Assembly: GCA_902771725.1 (NCBI GenBank)
Contig: CACXXT010000031.1
Location: 19,607 to 83,606 of the forward strand
DNA: 64,000 bases
Source: an uncultured Bacteroidales bacterium
GTDB lineage: Bacteria > Bacteroidota > Bacteroidia > Bacteroidales > Bacteroidaceae
Direction: 5' to 3'
Under the pieces are notes generated by a model. It saw nothing but the letters and a program-made list of their open reading frames with translations. It was not told the origin of the DNA and ran no database searches. Shown in pieces: positions 58,658 through 64,000 of this stretch (within the stretch, counting starts at the first letter, position 1; each line of letters begins with the position of its first letter). The translations under genes were made by a program, and so were the position numbers.

Positions 58658-60031
58658 ATGGATTATCAGCAAACTATTGACTACCTCTACCACGCAGCCC
58701 CGTTGTTTCAACATATCGGGGCTGGTGCGTATAAGGAAGGTCTTGCCACCACACGCACCCTGGACGAACACTTCGGGCACCCGCACTCCCGCTACCACAC
58801 CATCCACGTAGCAGGCACAAACGGCAAGGGCAGCGTATCGTCGTCCCTCGCTGCAGTGCTCCAGTCGGCAGGCTACCGCGTAGGTCTCTATACTTCGCCG
58901 CACCTGGTGGATTTCCGGGAGCGCATCCGGGTGGATGGCGAGATGATTCCGGAGCAGCGCGTAGTGGATTTCGTGGAGCAGGAACGATCGTTCTTCGAGC
59001 CACTGTACCCTTCGTTCTTCGAACTCACCACCGCCCTGGCATTCCTTTATTTTGCCGAACAGCAGGTAGACGTCGCCGTCGTCGAGGTCGGTCTGGGAGG
59101 CCGTCTGGACTGCACCAACATCATCCGCCCGGATCTCGCCGTCATCACCAATATCAGTTTCGACCACCAGCAGTTCCTCGGCAACACCCTTCCCGCTATC
59201 GCCGCCGAGAAAGCCGGCATCATCAAACCCGGCGTCCCCGTCGTCATTGGTGAGACCAATGGTCACCAGGATGTCCGTGCCCTCTTCCTCAGTACCTTCA
59301 CCACCGTCAATTCAGCTACCTCTTCCGTTAGTGTGCCCGGCAGTCTTCCCGCCGAGGTCTGCCCCCTTCACGGCGAGGTCCTCTCGCTCCGCTTCGCCGA
59401 CGAGGAATCCTTTCCTCCGGTGGAGAGCGAGCTGAAAGGCAGCTACCAGCGCGCAAACCTGCGCACTGTCCAGTGCGCCCTGTCCGAGCTCTGCCGCCAG
59501 CCCTTCTACTCCCGCATCACCCCGGATTCCATCGCCCGCGGCCTTGCTCAGGTTATGGAACTCACGGGCTTCCGCGGTCGCTGGCAACAGTTGCGCGAGC
59601 ACCCCGCCCTCGTCTGCGACGCAGGCCACAATGCCGCCGGAATTCAATATGTCGTCCAGCAGCTGTCCGAGCAAACCGCTCCGCACCTTCATGTCATTAT
59701 CGGAATGGTCAGCGACAAGGACTACCACACCGCCGCCGCCGCCTTCGTCCACCTCGCCGAGGCCCGCAGCGCCCGCGGCCTCCAGACCACCTTCTATCTG
59801 ACGCAGCCTTCCTGCGCCCGCGCCCTGCCCGTCGCAGCCTTCCAAGGCGCCTTCCAGGACGTCGCCCAGACAGCCATCCAGGACGCCTCCCAGACAGCCT
59901 TCAGTGTGCTCTCCTTTCCCTCCGTCGCTGCTGCGCTCGCTGCTGCGCTCTCTGCCGCCGCTCCCTCCGACTTCATCTTCGTTGGCGGCAGCTGTTATGT
60001 GCTGGCAGATCTCTTCGTTGCCCTGAGGTGA
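58658..60031 (+). CDS. folC: Dihydrofolate/folylpolyglutamate synthase with repeat inserts
   Basis: The product is 457 aa. The P-loop is HVAGTNGKGSVSSSLAAVLQ (about 50-69), with LYTSPHLVDFRERIRV, VEVGLGGRLDCTNII, TNISFDHQQFLGNTLPAIAAEKAGII, and the C-terminal VCDAGHNAAGIQ. It adds glutamate to folates. A family-B repeat (59325-59366) encodes SVSVPGSLPAEVCPL between the two domains. Near the C-terminus a repeat AFQGAFQDVAQTAIQDASQTAF extends a loop. It begins at the base after the dnaJ stop, so translation is coupled. Confidence 0.93.
   Translation: MDYQQTIDYLYHAAPLFQHIGAGAYKEGLATTRTLDEHFGHPHSRYHTIHVAGTNGKGSVSSSLAAVLQSAGYRVGLYTSPHLVDFRERIRVDGEMIPEQRVVDFVEQERSFFEPLYPSFFELTTALAFLYFAEQQVDVAVVEVGLGGRLDCTNIIRPDLAVITNISFDHQQFLGNTLPAIAAEKAGIIKPGVPVVIGETNGHQDVRALFLSTFTTVNSATSSVSVPGSLPAEVCPLHGEVLSLRFADEESFPPVESELKGSYQRANLRTVQCALSELCRQPFYSRITPDSIARGLAQVMELTGFRGRWQQLREHPALVCDAGHNAAGIQYVVQQLSEQTAPHLHVIIGMVSDKDYHTAAAAFVHLAEARSARGLQTTFYLTQPSCARALPVAAFQGAFQDVAQTAIQDASQTAFSVLSFPSVAAALAAALSAAAPSDFIFVGGSCYVLADLFVALR
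59325..59366 (+). repeat. Family-B repeat inside folC
   Basis: CCGTTAGTGTGCCCGGCAG then TCTTCCCGCCGAGGTCTG. It is in frame and lies in the loop joining the two FolC domains. Confidence 0.75.
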
Positions 60032-60049
60032 TACCACTTCCCCTACAAA

Positions 60050-60111
60050 GATATCCAAAAAAGAGGAATCTCCATTATATGGAGGATCCTCTTTTCTTAT
60101 TATAGGATATC
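60050..60111. terminator. Bidirectional terminator between folC and the GH5 gene
   Basis: A stem of AAAGAGGA-ATCTCCA with TGGAGGA-TCCTCTTTT encloses TTATA (about 60059-60096), flanked by GATATCC and GGATATC. T- and A-rich ends on both sides suit termination for both convergent genes. Confidence 0.85.
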
Positions 60112-60125
60112 TATTCCTCAGACGT

Positions 60126-61412
60126 TCATCGCAACTGGCGGGCTGCGCGCTTCAGGACCTTGACGGTGCGGTCTGAATCGAAGACGCCGTAGAGACCCTG
60201 TTCCTCCTGAGCCGGGTCTGCCATATAGGGATCGCCGGGCTGCCACCAGATGTGTTCGTTGCGCGCCTCGCCGTTCCACCCCCAGAAATTGATTCCGCAA
60301 AGTACGTCGCCGAGGCTGCAGCTCTGGATCAGGTGGTCGAGGATGAAGCAGTAGTATGCATCGCGGGCCCGGGTGGTGGAGCGGTGGGAATACTGGTTGC
60401 CGTCGCGCGGATAGCCGAACTCCTCGATCACCAGAGGTTTGCGGAGGTCGCGGGCGAGGGCGGAGTGCAGACGGATATACTCTTCGGTGTGGCGCATGAC
60501 GGCGTCGAGCTGGGTGCGCATCAGGGCTTTCTGTTTCGGCGTTGCCACCTCGCCGCGCTTGACCCAACTCCAGTTCTGAGGCCAGATATGGATTGTCAGG
60601 TAATCGATATTCGGATCCGTGTGGAGGCGGGTGTAGAGCTGGAAGTCCTCTTCACACCCCATAGTACCCTCGCTGCCTACACTGACGAGGTGGTTGGGAT
60701 CCAGCTGCTTGATCAGCGCTGCCGTCTCGGCCACCCAGCGGGCCAGCGGTTCCTTGGATTCGGCAGAGAACGCCCGCGGTTCGTTGCCAATCTGCCAGGC
60801 CATAATCGCGGGATCGGAGGAATAGGGTAGGTGAGTGAGGCTGTTGGTGCGGCTGACGATGGCGCGCACGTGGTTCAGGAAGAGCTCCTGGGCGCGACGG
60901 TTCTGGGAGAACTGTGCAGCGTAACGGCACCACTCGGGCCATGCCATTGAGTCAATATGCTCGGTGGCATCGCCGTTAGCCCAGCGAAGATATGAGGCGT
61001 AGCCTCCGCTCCACGACCAAGAATTGTTCAAGTAGAGGACTGCCTTCATCCCGCGTTTCCGCAGTTCGCCGAGGGCGCGGTCGAGCGCGATGAGCAACGT
61101 CTGGTCGTACTCTCCGGGCTGAGGCTGAAGGATGGGTTGAACCTTGCGGGCGGTGGGGATGCCGTCGGCTCCTACGAGTATTCTTAGATTCTTGATACCC
61201 AGCCGACAAAGGTTGTCAAGTTCACGTTGAAGTCGAAGTGAATCGCCGCCCTCGCCAGTACTGGCCAATTGAGGCAGATACCAGGTATTTGTGCCCACAA
61301 AATAATATGGCTGACCGTCGATGGTCAGCTGTCCGCCGGTGGTGCGGACAAAGCCCTGCTGAGCAAAGGACATCAGGGGCAGCAGACAGAGCAGCAAGAG
61401 AATCTTTTTCAT
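60126..61412 (-). CDS. Secreted GH5 beta-mannanase-type enzyme
   Basis: The product is 428 aa with a signal peptide (LLLLCLLPLMSFAQ). The GH5_7-like barrel: GQPYYFVGTNTWYLPQLAS, NLCRLGIKNLRILVGADG, acid/base Glu in IMAWQIGNEPRAF, IDYLTIHIWPQNWSW and nucleophile Glu in KPLVIEEFGYPRDG. The loop GGYASYLRWANG is also typical of mannanases. It would cut beta-1,4-mannan outside the inner membrane. It stands alone, 43 bp after panB. Confidence 0.88.
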   Translation of the reverse strand: MKKILLLLCLLPLMSFAQQGFVRTTGGQLTIDGQPYYFVGTNTWYLPQLASTGEGGDSLRLQRELDNLCRLGIKNLRILVGADGIPTARKVQPILQPQPGEYDQTLLIALDRALGELRKRGMKAVLYLNNSWSWSGGYASYLRWANGDATEHIDSMAWPEWCRYAAQFSQNRRAQELFLNHVRAIVSRTNSLTHLPYSSDPAIMAWQIGNEPRAFSAESKEPLARWVAETAALIKQLDPNHLVSVGSEGTMGCEEDFQLYTRLHTDPNIDYLTIHIWPQNWSWVKRGEVATPKQKALMRTQLDAVMRHTEEYIRLHSALARDLRKPLVIEEFGYPRDGNQYSHRSTTRARDAYYCFILDHLIQSCSLGDVLCGINFWGWNGEARNEHIWWQPGDPYMADPAQEEQGLYGVFDSDRTVKVLKRAARQLR

Positions 61413-61455
61413 AGGAGAGCCTCCGGATTTAATGATCTACCTGAACTTCAAAATG

Positions 61456-62277
61456 TCAGTACTGTTCGTTCTCGTTGGGGAAGTCCGAGTTCTTCACGTC
61501 GGTGACGTACTGGCCGATAGCGTCGGTCATCACTTCGAAAAGGTTGGCGTAGCGACGCAGGAACTTGGGGGAGAACCCCTGGTTCATACCCAGCATATCA
61601 TGGACCACGAGTACCTGGCCGTCGCATGCGCCGCCGGCTCCAATACCGATGACGGGAACAGGAATGCTCTCAGTGACTTCCGCTGCCAGTTTGGCAGGAA
61701 TCTTCTCCAGCACAATAGCAAAACAACCTACCTCGGCCAGAGCTTTTGCATCAGACCGGAGCTTCTCGGCCTCATTCTCCTCCTTGGCGCGGACTGCGTA
61801 TGTGCCGAATTTGTTGATGCTCTGCGGGGTGAGTCCGAGATGACCGCAGACGGGTATGCCGGCTTCGAGAATGAGCTTGATGGCGGGGATGATTTCTACG
61901 CCACCTTCCAGCTTGAGGGCGTCGCAGCCCGTCTCCTGCATGATGCGGACGGCGTTGCGCACCGCATCCTGTGGGTCGACCTGATATGTGCCGAACGGCA
62001 TGTCGCAGACGACCAGGGCACGTTTGACACCGCGGACTACGCTGCGGGCGTGATAGATCATCTGGTCGAGGGTGATAGGAAGGGTGGTGACGTTGCCGGC
62101 CATCGTGTTCGAAGCGCTGTCGCCGACAAGAATAACATCCACACCTGCACCATCTACGATGCGGGCCATGGAATAATCATAAGATGTGAGCATGGCTATT
62201 TTTTTGCCGCTCTGTTTCATTTCAAAGAGACGATGCGTTGTGACCTTTCGAGTATCGTCTACGAGGTAACCTGCCAT
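61456..62277 (-). CDS. panB: 3-methyl-2-oxobutanoate hydroxymethyltransferase
   Basis: The product is 273 aa from [14 protein letters not shown]. It has [84 protein letters not shown] and [22 protein letters not shown]. It transfers a hydroxymethyl group to ketoisovalerate to make ketopantoate, the first pantothenate step. Upstream codons are excluded because a TACTTTTG promoter element (62315-62308) lies there. Confidence 0.96.
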   Translation of the reverse strand: MAGYLVDDTRKVTTHRLFEMKQSGKKIAMLTSYDYSMARIVDGAGVDVILVGDSASNTMAGNVTTLPITLDQMIYHARSVVRGVKRALVVCDMPFGTYQVDPQDAVRNAVRIMQETGCDALKLEGGVEIIPAIKLILEAGIPVCGHLGLTPQSINKFGTYAVRAKEENEAEKLRSDAKALAEVGCFAIVLEKIPAKLAAEVTESIPVPVIGIGAGGACDGQVLVVHDMLGMNQGFSPKFLRRYANLFEVMTDAIGQYVTDVKNSDFPNENEQY

Positions 62278-62307
62278 AATTTTTGTCTTTTTATACAAAT
62301 TTTGGTG

Positions 62308-62345
62308 CAAAAGTACATAATTCTGCGCATCTTTTACTATATTTG
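62308..62345. promoter_or_regulatory. Divergent -7 elements for panB and the flippase gene
   Basis: TACTTTTG on the minus strand (62315-62308) faces panB; TATATTTG on the plus strand (62338-62345) faces the flippase gene. The -33 elements are weak for both. Confidence 0.6.
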
Positions 62346-62363
62346 CACCCAAATTTTACACTC

Positions 62364-63500
62364 TTGAGCAAAAATACTGATATAAAAGCGCCCAAATCGC
62401 AGGAAACAGCACTTGACCACGTGTTAAAATACACGGGAGTGTTTGGCGGTGTGCAGGGGCTGACAATCCTGATGAGTATCGTTCGGAACAAGCTTGCTTC
62501 GCACTACCTCGGGCCTGTCGGCTTCGGACTGATGTGTATCTACCAGAATATAGCGGAATTCGCGGGGAGCACCACCAATTGCGGTATTCCGTTCTCCTCA
62601 GTACGGGAACTCTCGGAACTGACCGAGGGCACAGAGAACACGGAGAACACGGCGCTGCTGAAGAGCCCTGCTCTGACCGGGCTGGTGGCCGTGATTCGCA
62701 CCTGGTGCCTCTGGACTGCTCTGGCCGGCGTGCTGTTCACGCTGGCTGGTGCTCCGTTGCTCTGGCGCTGGTTCTTCCCTGAAGGTGAGGTAGATGTCTG
62801 GTCCATCGCGCTGCTGGCGCCACTGGTGGCGGCACTGAGCATCACTGGTGGCGAGATTTCTATTCTGAAAGGAATGCGCCGACTGCGCCGCATAGCCCTT
62901 ATCTCGGCTGTCGGAGCCGTGAGTACATTGTGCCTTACGGTGCCCTTCTTCTGGTCTATGGGGCTGAACGGAATCCTGCTCGCCCTGAACTGTTCGACCA
63001 TAGCGCTGACGGCAATTCATCTGGGTTTCACGCTCCCGCTGTTTCCTTATCGTGTTCACCCCTTTTCGCGCGAGATGTTCAGCCGTGGCTGGGGCATGGT
63101 GCGTATCGGCATTCCCTACGTGCTGGCGGCCATCGCGGGCTCTGGTGTTGCGATGGCGCTGCCGGCACTGATGAAGAACTATGGTTCACTGGAAGACCTG
63201 GGGCAGTACCGTGCTATCTACGGCCTGATGGTGACATATGCGGGAATCGTCTTCACGGCCTTCGAGGCAGACTACTTTCCACGCCTCTCGGGTGTCAACC
63301 GCAATCCCACTCTGCGCAACCTGACAATCAATCAGCAAATCCGCGTCTGTGTGCTCCTCATAGCCCCAATCCTGATAGCTATGATGGTGGCAGCGCTTAT
63401 GCGTTGTACATTCATGTACCTGGTGGGTCAGGGTGGTATGGCCAGGGAGTTGGGGCCAATCTTGAAAGCCAGTTCGTCTTCTCTGCGCAGAACTACGTGA
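62364..63500 (+). CDS. Wzx-type polysaccharide flippase, C-terminally truncated
   Basis: The native part runs from a TTG start (62364) to about 63390, with about ten membrane helices. LKYTGVFGGVQGLTILMSIVRNKLASHYLGPVGFGLMCIYQNI is the MATE/MOP-type opening. Later come GGEISILKGMRRLRRIAL and ITIRFALIPYVLAAIAG-like helices (IGIPYVLAAIAGSGVAMAL). Family members are about 480-510 residues. Here the coding changes abruptly after IAPILIAMMVAAL, and the last 35 residues are read out of frame from a hydrolase gene. It would move lipid-linked O-antigen or capsule units. Confidence 0.75.
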   Translation: MSKNTDIKAPKSQETALDHVLKYTGVFGGVQGLTILMSIVRNKLASHYLGPVGFGLMCIYQNIAEFAGSTTNCGIPFSSVRELSELTEGTENTENTALLKSPALTGLVAVIRTWCLWTALAGVLFTLAGAPLLWRWFFPEGEVDVWSIALLAPLVAALSITGGEISILKGMRRLRRIALISAVGAVSTLCLTVPFFWSMGLNGILLALNCSTIALTAIHLGFTLPLFPYRVHPFSREMFSRGWGMVRIGIPYVLAAIAGSGVAMALPALMKNYGSLEDLGQYRAIYGLMVTYAGIVFTAFEADYFPRLSGVNRNPTLRNLTINQQIRVCVLLIAPILIAMMVAALMRCTFMYLVGQGGMARELGPILKASSSSLRRTT

Positions 63501-63991
63501 GCGACGCGATATTGATTACCCCACAACCCGTCGATTATCTCAATGCAACGGTGGACATGGTAATTGCGCTAACAGAATGGGCTTTGAATGAATACAACAT
63601 CGACCCACAGCGCGTGTATTTGTCGGGATACTCGTTTGGCGGCGAGACGGTTTCGCTGGTGATGGCGAAACGGCCTGAGCTCTATAGCAGAGTGCTGCAT
63701 ATGGCATCCCGGTGGGATGGGTCCGTTGGTGCTTTAGTGGAGCAGGAGATTCCTGTCATGATGGTCATCGGGGATGACGATGAATACTATCGCGTGTCAG
63801 ATGCGGAACGGACATATCTCGGCATTCGAAGGAAATACGAAGCTAAAGGCTTCACTGACGAGGAAATCGACGAGCTCGTTGTGCTCGATGTCAAAACGGC
63901 CGATTATTTCTATGCCGATGCAAGCCAGCATGAGGTGGGGGCTGATCTATTTGCGTCCGATTCAGAAATCATGGGATGGCTGTTCAAGTGA
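63392..63991 (+). pseudogene. Alpha/beta-hydrolase C-terminal fragment
   Basis: The frame encodes SAYALYIHVPGGSGWYGQG, ILITPQPVDYLNATVDMVIALTEWALNEYNIDPQRVYLSGYSFGGETVSLV with the nucleophile Ser in GYSFGG, PVMMVIGDDDEYYRV with the acid, and HEVGADLF as the last His region. These match a bacterial alpha/beta-hydrolase of the polyhydroxybutyrate-depolymerase-like type, missing the N-terminal half. It is joined to flippase DNA in another frame and is slightly less GC-rich. It is a deletion product, an insertion or an assembly joint. Confidence 0.75.
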
Positions 63992-64000
63992 TAATTCAAT

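Overview
The window reads as one stretch of a Bacteroidales chromosome, most likely a GC-rich relative of Prevotella. The reasons are lineage-typical. Promoters fit the Bacteroidetes form TTTG-N19/20-TAnnTTTG. Several families are Bacteroidales-restricted (domains resembling DUF4270, DUF6048, DUF6452, DUF4421, DUF4199 and PCMD). SerA and the starch synthase are short forms, PFP is the long pyrophosphate-dependent type, and a glycogen gene trio and a C10 cysteine protease are present. All names come from reading motifs; no database search was run.

Layout. 1-0.6 kb is the 3' end of a TolC-type outer-membrane channel. 0.9-6.7 kb holds an AraC-type membrane regulator divergent from a small membrane protein, a 1300-residue surface protein and a short Gly-rich peptide; a tandem 21-bp repeat lies between the divergent genes. 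6.7-7.2 kb is a non-coding element with 26-bp inverted ends. 7.3-12.6 kb is a six-gene envelope operon under one strong promoter. 12.7-17.5 kb, also minus strand, has a GH71/99-like glycosidase, an MBL hydrolase, RsmG and an NhaC antiporter. 17.7-30.5 kb (plus) has KdgK-Eda, a DUF3298 lipoprotein, the C10 protease, an HD protein, LptD, a BACON-like lipoprotein, a GH51 arabinofuranosidase and a DbpA-type helicase. 30.6-34.8 kb has SerC-SerA, a broken DUF1015 gene and a YigZ protein. 34.9-38.8 kb has DUF4270 and starch synthase divergent from PanC-PanD. 38.8-41 kb is a gene-poor AT-rich island with an orphan promoter and a phage-like replication gene. 41-46 kb is the glycogen cluster (GH57, GT4, debranching enzyme), divergent from a Crp/Fnr regulator. 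47 kb has three tRNA genes. 47.5-52.8 kb has NspC, a PCMD-like protein, a GH25 muramidase and PFP. 52.8-64 kb has TcdA, an arabinanase, an ABC-F protein, GrpE-DnaJ-FolC, a GH5 mannanase, PanB, and a flippase joined to an alpha/beta-hydrolase fragment.

Functional themes are plant-polysaccharide breakdown (GH51, GH43, GH5, and KDG metabolism by KdgK/Eda), glycogen turnover, pantothenate synthesis (PanB, PanC, PanD), serine synthesis and envelope biogenesis.

The most unusual property is the load of short repeats. At least three palindromic or tandem families recur: (A) G/C-rich CTCCCT-N-AGGGAG hairpins, (B) CCGTnAGTGTG followed by a hairpin, (C) a 22-bp tandem AGCACGCT repeat. They lie between genes and also in frame inside conserved proteins (NspC, FolC, YigZ, GT2, DbpA, the C10 protease and the surface protein). 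This resembles protein-invading palindromic elements known from other bacteria and is the main candidate for an undescribed system here. Three genes look damaged: DUF1015 by an internal deletion with frameshift, the PCMD protein by loss of its 3' end at a minisatellite, and the flippase/hydrolase pair by a chimeric junction.
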